A stretch of 61,014 nucleotides of DNA from a virus. The stretch is taken from IMG/VR virus record IMGVR_UViG_3300043567_000426, positions 1 through 61,014 of that record; one strand, given 5' to 3'. The translations under genes and the position numbers were made by a program. Shown here in pieces: positions 20,567 to 29,922 of this stretch. The number at the start of each line of letters is the position of its first letter. Positions within the stretch are counted from its first letter, which is position 1. Below the pieces are notes generated by a model. It made no database searches and was not told where the DNA came from. It was given only the letters and a program-made list of their open reading frames with translations.

Positions 20567-20938
20567 ATGGCTCATTTTGCTGAATTAGATAACAACGACG
20601 TCGTCCTTCGAGTAATCGTCGTCTCCAATTCCGATACGTCAACGCCTGACGGCAATGAAGTTGAGAGCATTGGCATTGCTTTTTGCCAACGCCTCTTTGG
20701 CGGCAATTGGCGTCAGACAAGCTACAACGGCAATTTCCGCGTTCGATATGCGGGAATTGGTTACACATACAATTCGCAGCTTGATGCGTTTATTCCGCCA
20801 AAGCCTTATCCATCATGGGTGTTAAGCCCTGTGACGGTTGATTGGGAAGCGCCTGTTCCTTACCCAACTGATGGCAAGGTTTACTTTTGGAATGAAGGCA
20901 CTGGGTCTTGGGCATTGGTTGAGCCACAGCCTGCATAA
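20567..20938 (+). CDS. Widespread phage tail-module protein
   Basis: 123 residues. 'MAHFAELDNNDVVLRVIVVS', 'NWRQTSYNGNFRVRYAGIGY' and 'AFIPPKPYPSWVL' match a family common in cyanophage and other environmental phages and usually encoded among fibre genes. It is thought to be structural, but its role is unknown. It begins 2 bases after the oxygenase stop. Confidence 0.75.
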   Translation: MAHFAELDNNDVVLRVIVVSNSDTSTPDGNEVESIGIAFCQRLFGGNWRQTSYNGNFRVRYAGIGYTYNSQLDAFIPPKPYPSWVLSPVTVDWEAPVPYPTDGKVYFWNEGTGSWALVEPQPA

Positions 20939-20949
20939 GGAATACTGAC

Positions 20950-21264
20950 ATGGCCGTAGTTATCAATGGCACAACTGGTATATCTGGCGTAGATGGCAGC
21001 GCGGGAACGCCTGCGCTGCAAGGCACAGATACCAATACGGGCATTACCTATCCCGCATCAAATGTCATTGGCTTTTCGGCTGACGGTGTCGAGCGTTTGC
21101 GCGTTACTACAAGCGGCTTGCAGTATAACGGCTCGACAAGCGGATCAATTACCTTAACTGCCACGGCTACTGCTGGCAGCAATACGCTAACACTTCCGGC
21201 TACGACCGGAACCGTTGCTACGACAGGATTTTCTGTAGCAATGGCGCTCGTTCTCGGAGGATAA
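20950..21264 (+). CDS. Small fibre-shaft protein
   Basis: 104 residues. 'MAVVINGTTGISGVDGSAGT' is a typical fibre N-terminal motif, followed by beta strands ('GFSADGVERLRVTTSGLQYN'). The short length suggests a truncated or modular fibre piece that trimerises with neighbouring proteins. It is encoded between the widespread tail protein and another small structural gene. Confidence 0.6.
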   Translation: MAVVINGTTGISGVDGSAGTPALQGTDTNTGITYPASNVIGFSADGVERLRVTTSGLQYNGSTSGSITLTATATAGSNTLTLPATTGTVATTGFSVAMALVLGG

Positions 21265-21265
21265 A

Positions 21266-21658
21266 ATGGCTAATCCTAATATTGTTAGCGTCACATCTAT
21301 ACTTGGCGTTACGACATATCTGACGCCAAGTGTCACAACTGCAATTTCTTTGCTAAATAATCCAGCTTCTTCTAACAAGGTTTTTAAAATCGAAAGCCTT
21401 GTCGCGTCAAATAACACTGGCTCTGCTGCGACATGCACTGTTTCGTATTACACGGCGGCTAACGTGCAAGGAACAAATCCTCCTACTGGTGGCACCGCTT
21501 TTCCAATTTGCACAAGCGTTTCTGTTCCTGCAAATGCATCATTGGTTGTGATTGAAAAGAGCAACGGCATCTATTTAATGGAAAATGCCTGCATATCTGT
21601 AACGTCTGGCACGGGCAGCGCCATTACCTACACTGTTTCTTATGAGGACATCTCTTAA
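21266..21658 (+). CDS. Small beta-rich tail-module protein
   Basis: 130 residues with strand pattern 'NKVFKIESLVASNNTGSAAT' and 'VSVPANASLVVIEKSNGIYL', a family seen with fibre genes in environmental phages. Probably a jelly-roll subunit. It overlaps the glycine-rich gene by one base. Confidence 0.6.
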   Translation: MANPNIVSVTSILGVTTYLTPSVTTAISLLNNPASSNKVFKIESLVASNNTGSAATCTVSYYTAANVQGTNPPTGGTAFPICTSVSVPANASLVVIEKSNGIYLMENACISVTSGTGSAITYTVSYEDIS

Positions 21659-23355
21659 TGTCTCGCAGACAAAACGGCGGCGTTCTTGGCCCTAATAATA
21701 CGCCAACAACATCTGTTGCATCCGGCGTTTGGTCCTTATTAGCGGCGCAGATTTACACAAGCCAAGGCATTTGGCCTGTTCGAAGAACCATTGTTCAGAC
21801 ATTTACTGCTACGCAAAATTGGACGGCACCTACAGGTGTAACAAGCGTCGATTATCTTGTTGTTGCTGGCGGCGGTGGGGGCGGGTATGAAACTGGCGGT
21901 GGTGGTGGCGGCGGGGGTTTTTTAGCAGGAACAGGGCAAGCTGTTACCGCAGGCGCTTCTTATACAATAACTGTTGGCGCAGCCGGATCGGCAGGAATAT
22001 CCGGATCAGCAACAGGTGGAACAGGCGGCACTTCTTCTATTGCTTTAACCGCATCTCCTTTTACCACGTTAGTATCATCTACTGGTGGTGGGGGTGGAGG
22101 CGGGCAGGCAGGAAATGGCGCGACAGGCGGAGCAGGCGGCGGCGCTAGTCGCGGAGGGACAAAAGGAACAGGAACGTCTGGTCAAGGCGCTGATGGTGGA
22201 AATGGCGGACCTTCATCTGGCGCTGATGTTGCCACTGGTGGCGGTGGTGGGGGTGGGGCCTCTACCAATATTGCGCCCTATCAAGGGGCTAACGGAACAA
22301 GCGGTGTCGGCGGGAATGGTGGTAGCGGAACTGCGTATTCTGGCACATTTTATGCTGGCGGCGGTGGCGGCAGCATCTACTCTGTGCTTAACACTGGAAC
22401 TGTAGGTTCTGGCGGTGCTGGTGGTGGTGGCAATGCAAATCAAGCGGCCGCAGGCTCAAATGGGTCTACTAATTTAGGCGGCGGCGGTGGTGGTGGTGCG
22501 CTTACTAACTCCACTACATACAATGGCGGCGCAGGCGGTTCCGGTATTGTTATTTTATCTTATGTTCAATTTGGCCCGAATGTTCTTGTTTTTAATTCTT
22601 CTGGATCTTTTGTTGTTCCTACTGGCGTATCAACAATTGATTATCTTGTTGTTGCTGGCGGCGGAGGTGGTGGCCAGCTTGGTGGCGGTGGCGGCGCTGG
22701 TGGTTTTATTACTGCATCATCCCAAAGCGTTACTGCTGGCACATCTTATACAGTTACTGTTGGTGCGGGTGGCGCTGGATCAGCTTCTGCTACTTACGCT
22801 ACTACAGGAAGCCCCGGCGGCAATTCGTCATTTGGTCCTTCAGTTACAGCAACGGGGGGCGGTGGCGCTGGAACATACGGCACCTCTTATTTGAGCGGAT
22901 TAAGTGGCGGTTCTGGTGGTGGGGCTGCTCGCCGCGATGCTTCCCCATTGGCAGCTGGAAGTGCTGGGCCTGGAACACCGGGGCAAGGCAATAATGGCGG
23001 CGGCGCTACTGCATCTTCTGGTTATTATGGCGGTGCTGGCGGCGGCGGCGCAGGCGGCGTCGGCGCAAGCATTTCTGGTGCTAATAATAATGGAGGCAAT
23101 GGTGGCGCTGGGTTACCTTCTTCAATAAGTGGAATTACTCCTTCACCATCGTATGCTGGAGGGGGGGGCGGCGCAGCAGGAAGCCCAGGAACTGGAGGAA
23201 CAGCATCTTCTGGCGGTGGCGCTGGTGTCACTAATGCTTCTGGAAACGGGACTGCCGGAACGCCAAATACTGGCGGCGGTGGCGGCGGTTGCGGAAATTA
23301 TCCCAATGTTGGCGGCAACGGCGGCTCAGGCATAGTCATCATCAAGTTCAACTAA
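21658..23355 (+). CDS. Glycine-rich receptor-binding fibre, paralogue 3
   Basis: 565 residues. An N-terminal anchor (about 45 residues, 'MSRRQNGGVLGPNNTPTTSV') is followed by two glycine-rich units ('FTATQNWTAPTGVTSVDYLV' and 'GSFVVPTGVSTIDYLVVAGG') ending 'GGSGIVIIKFN'. The anchor differs from those of paralogues 1 and 2, suggesting a different mounting point. A single cysteine lies near the C-terminus ('GGGGCGNYP'). Confidence 0.75.
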   Translation: MSRRQNGGVLGPNNTPTTSVASGVWSLLAAQIYTSQGIWPVRRTIVQTFTATQNWTAPTGVTSVDYLVVAGGGGGGYETGGGGGGGGFLAGTGQAVTAGASYTITVGAAGSAGISGSATGGTGGTSSIALTASPFTTLVSSTGGGGGGGQAGNGATGGAGGGASRGGTKGTGTSGQGADGGNGGPSSGADVATGGGGGGGASTNIAPYQGANGTSGVGGNGGSGTAYSGTFYAGGGGGSIYSVLNTGTVGSGGAGGGGNANQAAAGSNGSTNLGGGGGGGALTNSTTYNGGAGGSGIVILSYVQFGPNVLVFNSSGSFVVPTGVSTIDYLVVAGGGGGGQLGGGGGAGGFITASSQSVTAGTSYTVTVGAGGAGSASATYATTGSPGGNSSFGPSVTATGGGGAGTYGTSYLSGLSGGSGGGAARRDASPLAAGSAGPGTPGQGNNGGGATASSGYYGGAGGGGAGGVGASISGANNNGGNGGAGLPSSISGITPSPSYAGGGGGAAGSPGTGGTASSGGGAGVTNASGNGTAGTPNTGGGGGGCGNYPNVGGNGGSGIVIIKFN

Positions 23356-23382
23356 TATCAGCATTCTCAGAAGGGGGAGAAT

Positions 23383-25116
23383 GTGCTTCCAATCGTCACT
23401 TGCACAGTGGACGGCAAATGCTTGCCCGTATTACAGGCGAGCATCAAAGCATATGCGCCTGATGTCCCGCATCTAATCTACAGCCCAAAGAAAGAGACAT
23501 CCGCCAAATCATACGACGTCGCGCTAAAAATAGCCTTTCAAGAATATGATGAAGTAATTGTCTGCGCTGATGATCTGGTTTTAACGCCTGATAGTTATCG
23601 CTTGATATGCGAAGACATCGACAATCTAAAAGCAATACACGGCGACAAGCTTGGCATAGTTGCGGCTCATACTGACTTCACGCGCTACACGCAAAATATA
23701 CGCTATCAGCAATCGCCATCAGACAAGCTAGAATACGGCAAATGGTCTTGGGAGCATGAGTGCAGACCAATAAAGCGTCTCAGCCCAATATTCCATTATA
23801 TGTCTAAAACAGCTTATGAAGCATGCCAGATTGCGCCAATTGAATGGTATAGCGACGACGTTTGGTGTGAAGATTTAAATGCCCTTGGCTATCATCATTA
23901 CATATCGCGATCATATGTGCATCACGCTGGCTCACAGACATTAGGGCAAAACACGCAAAAGCTGCATGACGAAGCCATGCCGTGGTTGATAAAAAATCGC
24001 CCACAATATTTGGATCTATTTTTTGGAGAAGGGGCCAGAAAAAAGATGGAAAATAAATTAAAAATCGCCGTCTATACGATAACAAAAAACGAAGAGCAAT
24101 TTATTGAGCGTTGGGCGCAATCAGCCAAAGACGCAGACTTGCTCCTCATTGCCGATACTGGATCAACGGATGACACAGTCAAAATTGCAAAAGAAAATGG
24201 AGTAACCGTTCATGAGATCTGCGTTACGCCTTGGCGCTTCGATCATGCGCGTAATGCCTCTCTTGCTCTTATTCCTCGCGATATGGACGTCTGCATTTGT
24301 CTTGACGCGGATGAGGTTATGGAACCCGGCTGGCGGGAGGAAATAGAGCGCGTTTGGACGCCTGAGACGACGCACTTACGCTACAAGTTTGATTGGAGCT
24401 TGGGGATCATTTTCTACTCAGAAAAGATCCACGCGCGGCATGGTTATTACTGGCATCATCCCTGCCACGAACACATCCGCGCAGACCTGCGAATCACTGA
24501 AGTGTGGGCGCACACTGACTTTTTGCTCATAACGCATCATCCTGACCCTACAAAAAGCAGGGGTCATTATATGGAAACGCTGGAGCTATCGGTCAAAGAA
24601 GACCCACACTGCCCACGAAACGCCTTCTATTATGCGCGTGAGCTCTATTTCTATAACCGCTATGAAGAGGCGATTGAGGCGCTTAACCGTTATCTGAAAA
24701 TGCCAGAAGCGACTTGGGTCAACGATCGATGCTACGCCATGCGCGTTATGGGTCAATGCTATGCGGCGCTTGGAGATCAAGCCGCAGCTGAAGGCTGGTA
24801 TCACAAGGCGGCGGCTGAAGCGCCACACACGCGCGAACCTTGGGTGGCGTTGACTAAATTATATTATGAACAGAACAAATGGGCTGAAAGTTATGGGGCC
24901 GCGATGCGCGCCCTATCTATCAAAAATAAAGAATTAGTTTATACTACCGACCCATCTTCTTGGGGGGCGCTCCCGCACGATCACGCCGCAATTGCCGCGT
25001 ATCGTCTTGGGCTGAAGGAAGCGGCGATAGAACAGGGCAGGCTCGCCTGTGAGCTTGATCCAGACGACAAGCGACTACAGGAAAACCTCCTGTGGTATAC
25101 GGGCGAGAAAGAATAA
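23383..25116 (+). CDS. Two-domain glycosyltransferase with TPR-like tail
   Basis: 577 residues from GTG 23383 after AAGGGGGAG. Residues 1-215 look like a GT-A domain with 'CADDLVL' as acidic motif. Residues 225-400 are a GT2-type domain: 'IAVYTITKNEEQFIERWAQS', 'IADTGSTDDTV' and the DxD motif 'LDADEVM' (D308, D310). Residues 410-577 are helical TPR-like repeats. It would transfer sugars to a virion protein or host glycan. Following the fibre genes, it may glycosylate threonines of the GPT repeats. Fold confident, substrate inferred. Confidence 0.82.
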   Translation: MLPIVTCTVDGKCLPVLQASIKAYAPDVPHLIYSPKKETSAKSYDVALKIAFQEYDEVIVCADDLVLTPDSYRLICEDIDNLKAIHGDKLGIVAAHTDFTRYTQNIRYQQSPSDKLEYGKWSWEHECRPIKRLSPIFHYMSKTAYEACQIAPIEWYSDDVWCEDLNALGYHHYISRSYVHHAGSQTLGQNTQKLHDEAMPWLIKNRPQYLDLFFGEGARKKMENKLKIAVYTITKNEEQFIERWAQSAKDADLLLIADTGSTDDTVKIAKENGVTVHEICVTPWRFDHARNASLALIPRDMDVCICLDADEVMEPGWREEIERVWTPETTHLRYKFDWSLGIIFYSEKIHARHGYYWHHPCHEHIRADLRITEVWAHTDFLLITHHPDPTKSRGHYMETLELSVKEDPHCPRNAFYYARELYFYNRYEEAIEALNRYLKMPEATWVNDRCYAMRVMGQCYAALGDQAAAEGWYHKAAAEAPHTREPWVALTKLYYEQNKWAESYGAAMRALSIKNKELVYTTDPSSWGALPHDHAAIAAYRLGLKEAAIEQGRLACELDPDDKRLQENLLWYTGEKE

Positions 25117-25349
25117 TGGATTTCCAAACTCTCTTGAACTTTGGCGTTGGTGCGGCGGTAGCCGTTTTTGGTTGGTTTGCGAGGGAGCTTTGGGTCGCTG
25201 TCAAAGAGCTTAAAGAAGACATCCATAAAATAGAAGTTGAACTCCCAAGCCATTATTTAAGAAAAGACGAATTTGCCGAAGCCATGAAAGAAGTGAAAGA
25301 CATGCTTGGCAAGATATTTGATAAGTTAGACGATAAGGCCGACAAATGA
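25116..25349 (+). CDS. Small membrane protein of the lysis cassette
   Basis: 77 residues from ATG 25116 (TAATG overlap). An N-terminal membrane segment ('LLNFGVGAAVAVFGWFA') is followed by a charged helix to the end. The family commonly sits just before phage endolysins and may be a holin accessory or a membrane-tethered coiled coil. It overlaps the endolysin start by 4 bases. Confidence 0.65.
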   Translation: MDFQTLLNFGVGAAVAVFGWFARELWVAVKELKEDIHKIEVELPSHYLRKDEFAEAMKEVKDMLGKIFDKLDDKADK

Positions 25350-25849
25350 AGGAAAATTATCCGCAAGCTCTTAAACAAGTATTGAAATACGAAGGCGGCT
25401 ACGTTGATCACCCCAAAGATCCGGGCGGCCCGACGAATAAGGGCATTACGCAAGCGGTCTATGATGCTTGGCAAAAGAAAAACGGTCTCCCAACCCAAAG
25501 CGTTCGCAACATCAGCGACGCAGCTGTGGCAGCAATTTATAAACAGCAATACTGGGATGCTATTTCTGGAGATGATTTGCCCTCTGGCGTTGATTTTGCT
25601 GTGTTCGATTTTGCAGTAAACAGCGGCGTATCAAGAGCGGCTAAATATCTGCAAGCAGTTGTTGGCGTCACGCAAGACGGCCAGATAGGGCCTCAGACGA
25701 TACAGGCCACCAAGACCTACGTCGCAATGGCTGTGACCAATAAGCGACTGGCGTTTATGCAATCGTTATCTATTTGGTCTACGTTTGGCAAAGGCTGGTC
25801 CGCAAGAATAGCTGATGTAAAGAATCAAATTTTGGCTTTGACTAAGTAG
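25346..25849 (+). CDS. Endolysin, GH108-type N-acetylmuramidase
   Basis: 167 residues. 'LKYEGGYVDHPKDPGGPTNK' followed by 'GIT' is the GH108 active-site region with catalytic E16. 'FDFAVNSGVSRAAKYLQAVV' and 'DGQIGPQT' fit the C-terminal peptidoglycan-binding (PG_binding_3) part. It cleaves host peptidoglycan at lysis. No signal peptide is present, so release depends on a holin, probably a small membrane protein next to it. Confidence 0.92.
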   Translation: MKENYPQALKQVLKYEGGYVDHPKDPGGPTNKGITQAVYDAWQKKNGLPTQSVRNISDAAVAAIYKQQYWDAISGDDLPSGVDFAVFDFAVNSGVSRAAKYLQAVVGVTQDGQIGPQTIQATKTYVAMAVTNKRLAFMQSLSIWSTFGKGWSARIADVKNQILALTK

Positions 25850-25858
25850 GAGAGACTA

Positions 25859-26029
25859 ATGAGCGGTATTTTTAGAAATCTTCTTACGACTATCCCTGGC
25901 ATTTTTGCACTGATCACGGTCGGCATTCAAGCCTGGCAAACTAAAACGATTGATTGGCCAACTCTTCAGAATGCGCTGATCGGCGTTGGTCTTGTTTTCG
26001 CCAAAGACTTTAACGTAGTCGGTAAATGA
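25859..26029 (+). CDS. Small holin-like membrane protein
   Basis: 56 residues. Two hydrophobic stretches (about residues 12-24, 'IPGIFALITVGIQ', and 38-48, 'NALIGVGLVFA') with a basic N-terminus suit a small holin. It has GGAGAG before ATG 25859 and lies directly after the endolysin, and its stop overlaps the i-spanin start (ATGA). This is the best holin candidate, with the 25116 protein as alternative. Confidence 0.6.
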   Translation: MSGIFRNLLTTIPGIFALITVGIQAWQTKTIDWPTLQNALIGVGLVFAKDFNVVGK

Positions 26030-26265
26030 TCTACGCCATCCTGACAATTATTGGCAGCCTATTTGCGGCTGCCGGTAAGATGTTTGATTGGCTTTATGCC
26101 AAGAACCTTGTTGATGCGGGTAAAACGCAGCAACAGGTGGCAGACCTAAAGGCACAGATAGATGCGGCACATAAAGCCCTTGAAGCCCGTCTGGCTGTTG
26201 AGCGCGAGCGCCAGCTTAATCCTGGCGGGGTGCATGACGACGATGGATTCAAACGCCCCGATTAA
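26026..26265 (+). CDS. Inner-membrane spanin (Rz-like)
   Basis: 79 residues. An N-terminal membrane segment ('YAILTIIGSLFAAAG') is followed by a periplasmic coiled coil ('QQQVADLKAQIDAAHKALEA'). It overlaps a lipoprotein gene in the +1 frame, the classical Rz/Rz1 arrangement. Together they would fuse inner and outer membranes at lysis, which implies a Gram-negative host. Confidence 0.8.
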   Translation: MIYAILTIIGSLFAAAGKMFDWLYAKNLVDAGKTQQQVADLKAQIDAAHKALEARLAVERERQLNPGGVHDDDGFKRPD

Positions 26266-26395
26266 TCAGCAAGCTACCTTTTGTGCGACAGCTAAACCCA
26301 TTTACTGGAGCGATAAGGACAGCGACGGGACGATCTGGGAAGCCAAAGAGCATAACCGGGTCGGAAAAGAGCTTTGCGGCTGGGGCAAGAAGTAG
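26162..26395 (+). CDS. Outer-membrane spanin lipoprotein (Rz1-like)
   Basis: 77 residues. A basic N-terminus and hydrophobic signal end in the lipobox 'LILAGC' (Cys24), giving a mature lipoprotein of about 54 residues. It begins inside the i-spanin gene in another frame and runs 130 bases past it. Lipobox, embedding and length strongly support a functional o-spanin. Confidence 0.82.
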   Translation: MRHIKPLKPVWLLSASASLILAGCMTTMDSNAPINQQATFCATAKPIYWSDKDSDGTIWEAKEHNRVGKELCGWGKK

Positions 26396-26398
26396 CCA

Positions 26399-26430
26399 TT
26401 AGGGCGCTTATTATGGTAAACTCGCCCTAA
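26399..26430 (+). terminator. Hairpin between lysis and tail genes
   Basis: TTAGGGCG (26399-26406) pairs perfectly with CGCCCTAA (26423-26430) around a 16-nt loop, followed by CTAGCGGGGTTTTAG. It could end the lysis transcript or partly attenuate read-through into the tail gene at 26446. Confidence 0.5.
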
Positions 26431-26445
26431 CTAGCGGGGTTTTAG

Positions 26446-27186
26446 ATGACTACGGGTCTGAGTTACGCCGGGACAGTTGCTGGCACAACAAGCTATATAA
26501 CTCAAATTGCGACTATGGCCGTTGTTGAGGAGTCGGATACTGCCTTTTTGGCGATTCTCCCTCAAATGATTACCTACGCTGAAAACCGCATTTATCGTGA
26601 CGTTGATTTCCTTTTTACCTCAATATCCAACTCAAACTATACTGTCCCGGTTAATACGCGAACAATAACAGTCCCCAGCGGGACTTTTGTCGTTCCAGAG
26701 CAAATTAACCTTCTAACGCCAGCTGGCTCGACAGACCCAGAAACGAGCACCAGAGTCCCGCTTTTACCGACAACAAAAGAGTTTCTAGACGCCGTTTATG
26801 GCGCCTCGCAGTTGATTGGGCAGCCTAAATATTTCTGCCCTTTTGATGATTATACTTTCCTTGTTGGCCCTTACGCCAACGCGACATACACAGTAGAGAT
26901 TGTTGGCACTTATCGGCCGCCAAGCTTATCTTCTACTAATACAACTACGTTTATCAGCCTTTACTTGCCTGATCTCTTTATCATGGCAAGCATGATCTAT
27001 ATTGCAGCTTATCAGCGTAATTTCTCCAGCGCGCTTGGCAATGATCCTCAAATGCCGATTACTTATGAGACACAATATCAGGCTCTCTTGAAGAGCGCGA
27101 TGTCCGAAGAAAATCGCAAGAAGTTCGAGGGCGCCGCGTGGAGTTCACAGTCTATCTCCACCACTGCAACGCCTACGAGAGGCTAA
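26446..27186 (+). CDS. Tail/adaptor structural protein
   Basis: 246 residues. 'YAENRIYRDVDFLFTSISNS', 'NLLTPAGSTDPETSTRVPLL' and 'PKYFCPFDDYTFLVGPYANA' resemble adaptor-type tail proteins found just before gp10-like tail proteins in environmental podoviruses. No enzymatic motif. It ends 3 bases before the next start and is probably part of the tail hub. Confidence 0.7.
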   Translation: MTTGLSYAGTVAGTTSYITQIATMAVVEESDTAFLAILPQMITYAENRIYRDVDFLFTSISNSNYTVPVNTRTITVPSGTFVVPEQINLLTPAGSTDPETSTRVPLLPTTKEFLDAVYGASQLIGQPKYFCPFDDYTFLVGPYANATYTVEIVGTYRPPSLSSTNTTTFISLYLPDLFIMASMIYIAAYQRNFSSALGNDPQMPITYETQYQALLKSAMSEENRKKFEGAAWSSQSISTTATPTRG

Positions 27187-27189
27187 TAA

Positions 27190-29922
27190 ATGCCTCACGC
27201 TACACTCAAATTACAGCCTGGCGTCGATCAAAACAGGACGCTTACTCTTAACGAGGCGGCAATATCAGAGACGCAGCTTGTTAGGTTTGTTCCTGACAGA
27301 CAGGGCCTTGGCCTCGTTCAGAAGCTTGGCGGCTGGACAAGATATTTCCCGTCAAATGTTGGCTCACGCGTTCGCTGCTTATGGGCGTGGCAAGATACAA
27401 ACGCCAATCAATATCTTGGTCTTGGAAGCGAAAATAGAGTTGTTGCGACAACTGGAGCCACTGGCGACGGAACAACTGCAACGCTGACATTTGATGGAAC
27501 CGCCGCTTTCTCCGCTGGCGAAACGATTTATGTTTCTGGCGTTACGCCAACTGTTTATAACGGCACTTTTACAGTTACATCCGCAACCGCAACGACAGTT
27601 AGCTATGCCAGCACTGCAACCGGCGCGCAGGAAATTGCTGGAACGATTGCTGCCGGCGATGCTCTTTCTGTCATTTCTGATGGCGCTCGTGAAATCATTA
27701 CGCCAAGAACGACTGAGTTTAATACAACGCCTATCTTTGATACAACCCTTGGAAGCAATCAGGTAAGAGTTACGATAAGCAATTCTTATGTAGATAGCTA
27801 TGATAGCGCGTATATTAAAACGCAAGTTTCTGTTGGCGGGTTAGTTTTCTTTGGACTTTATCCAACAACATATATTGATGGATTAGATTATTTTTATATT
27901 TATGCCGTTGATTCTTTGGGACAGCCTGTTCTTGCAACATCTACTGTTACTAGCGGCGGCTCTGTTCCTTCTTTTGAATTTTTTGATACTCAGGCTTATT
28001 CCGATGTCACTTTGGCAAATCACGGATATGCTGTTGGAGATACATTCCCAGTTTTAGTTCCGTTACGCGCCGGTTCTATCACCATATACGGCAACTATAT
28101 TGTATCTGAAGTAGAGTCATCTAGCGTCTTCAGAATCCCTCTTGGCACATCTGCGACAACAGCTAATGTCTCTAGCGCATCTTGGAGCGGTGGAACGGCA
28201 AGTGTTATTTATGAGGGAAATTATAATTTCAATGTAGGCGATTACGTCGTTGTCGATGCTATAAATCCAGTTGGCTACAATACGGTATCAACAGGCGTTG
28301 CCGTAACATCTGCCGGTAATCCAGTTAATATTACTGCCGCGTCATGGGCGGCTGGCACGGCGACTTTAACATATACTGGCGATCGCGCCTTCACAGTTGG
28401 CGAAACGATAATAGTAGTCGGCATAAATCCTGTTGCTTATGACGGGACATATACTGTAACGGCTGAAACGGCATCAACTGTATCATTTGCGATTGCGTCA
28501 AATCCTGGGGCATATGTTGAAGGCGGTCAGATTAGGGGCCGTGTTTCTTATGCAGTTGCATCTAATCCAGGCGCATATGTTTCTGGCGGAACGGTCTTTA
28601 ACTATATTGCGCAGCTGAATGGCGGATTAGCTCAAATCGTCATTTACAATACGCCGGGGCCGTTGCCAGAAGGCACAGGATACGGCGTTGGCGGTTATGG
28701 CGAAGGCGGGTATGGTTCTGGCGTTGAGCCGCCATTTGGCTTTCAAGGCAACCCTATAACAACCACAGATTGGTCGCTTGATAACTGGGGCGAGATATTT
28801 GTTTCTTGCCCAGTAAATGATGGAATTTATACATGGCAGCCTGTAACGGGCGCAACGCGCGCATCTATTATTCCAGAGGCGCCGCCAGTAAATGACGGCA
28901 TGTTCGTCGCCATGCCTCAGAGGCAAATCATTGCATGGGGCTCAACATTTACCGGCATTCAAGATCAACTACTGATCCGCTGGTGCGATGTTAATGATTA
29001 TAATTCTTGGACAGCGCAAATAACGAATCAAGCTGGCTCTTATCGTCTGCCAAAGGGGTCAAGAATTGTCGGATGCATACAAGGCCCGCAACAAGGTCTT
29101 GTATGGACTGATCTTGGCGTATGGGCGATGCAATATGTTGGCCCTCCTTATGTTTATCAGTTCAACGAGATTGGTAATGGTTGCGGCATGATTGCCAGAA
29201 AAGCTGCCGCATCAATGAACGGTATTGTTTATTGGATGGGGCAGTCTCAATTCTTCCGTCTTGGCGGCTCCGGCGTTGAGACAATACGATGCCCAATATG
29301 GGACGTTATTTTCCAAGATTTGGACACTGATAACTTAGATCGAATTCGCGTTGCGCCAAATTCTCGCTTTAATGAGATCTCTTGGTATTACCCAACCCAG
29401 AGCAATGGCGGCGAGGTCAATGCTTACGTTAAATATAATATTGGCCTTGATCAGTGGGATTTTGGAACGCTATCAAGAACAGCGTGGATTAATCAGTCTG
29501 TTCTTGGGCCGCCTATTGGAGCAGGAACAACTGTTCCTGCCGACGAAGAGAATTTAATCTTTCAGCATGAGACATCAACAAATGCTGATGGAGAGCCGAT
29601 GATCTCCAGTTTCCAAACTGGCTACTTCGCCATGACAGATGGCGAATATAAAGTTTTTGTTGACCAAGTCTGGCCAGACATGAAATGGGGATATTACGGC
29701 GGATTACAGGACGCCGATCTCAATCTGACATTTTATGTTGCAGATTATCCTGGGGAAACAGCGACAGTCTTTGGCCCATATGCTCTAAACAGCACTACAA
29801 AATTCGTAACGCCGAGATTTCGTGGTCGCTTAATGTCGATCAAGATGGAAAGCTCAGACGCTGGATCTTTCTGGCGTATTGGCGGCACAAGATATCGCAT
29901 TCAACAGGATGGTAAATTCTAA
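27190..29922 (+). CDS. P22 gp10-like packaged-DNA stabilisation / tail hub protein
   Basis: 910 residues. The N-terminus ('LKLQPGVDQNRTLTLNEAAI') and the C-terminal half ('DRIRVAPNSRFNEISWYYPT') fit large gp10-type tail factors. Between about residues 90 and 480 sit at least three copies of a small beta repeat of the form 'FTVGETIIVVGINPVAYDGT', which also occurs in the 29922 and 12451 proteins. The repeats look like an insertion that lengthens or decorates the hub. It is tightly coupled to the next gene (TAATG). Confidence 0.75.
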   Translation: MPHATLKLQPGVDQNRTLTLNEAAISETQLVRFVPDRQGLGLVQKLGGWTRYFPSNVGSRVRCLWAWQDTNANQYLGLGSENRVVATTGATGDGTTATLTFDGTAAFSAGETIYVSGVTPTVYNGTFTVTSATATTVSYASTATGAQEIAGTIAAGDALSVISDGAREIITPRTTEFNTTPIFDTTLGSNQVRVTISNSYVDSYDSAYIKTQVSVGGLVFFGLYPTTYIDGLDYFYIYAVDSLGQPVLATSTVTSGGSVPSFEFFDTQAYSDVTLANHGYAVGDTFPVLVPLRAGSITIYGNYIVSEVESSSVFRIPLGTSATTANVSSASWSGGTASVIYEGNYNFNVGDYVVVDAINPVGYNTVSTGVAVTSAGNPVNITAASWAAGTATLTYTGDRAFTVGETIIVVGINPVAYDGTYTVTAETASTVSFAIASNPGAYVEGGQIRGRVSYAVASNPGAYVSGGTVFNYIAQLNGGLAQIVIYNTPGPLPEGTGYGVGGYGEGGYGSGVEPPFGFQGNPITTTDWSLDNWGEIFVSCPVNDGIYTWQPVTGATRASIIPEAPPVNDGMFVAMPQRQIIAWGSTFTGIQDQLLIRWCDVNDYNSWTAQITNQAGSYRLPKGSRIVGCIQGPQQGLVWTDLGVWAMQYVGPPYVYQFNEIGNGCGMIARKAAASMNGIVYWMGQSQFFRLGGSGVETIRCPIWDVIFQDLDTDNLDRIRVAPNSRFNEISWYYPTQSNGGEVNAYVKYNIGLDQWDFGTLSRTAWINQSVLGPPIGAGTTVPADEENLIFQHETSTNADGEPMISSFQTGYFAMTDGEYKVFVDQVWPDMKWGYYGGLQDADLNLTFYVADYPGETATVFGPYALNSTTKFVTPRFRGRLMSIKMESSDAGSFWRIGGTRYRIQQDGKF

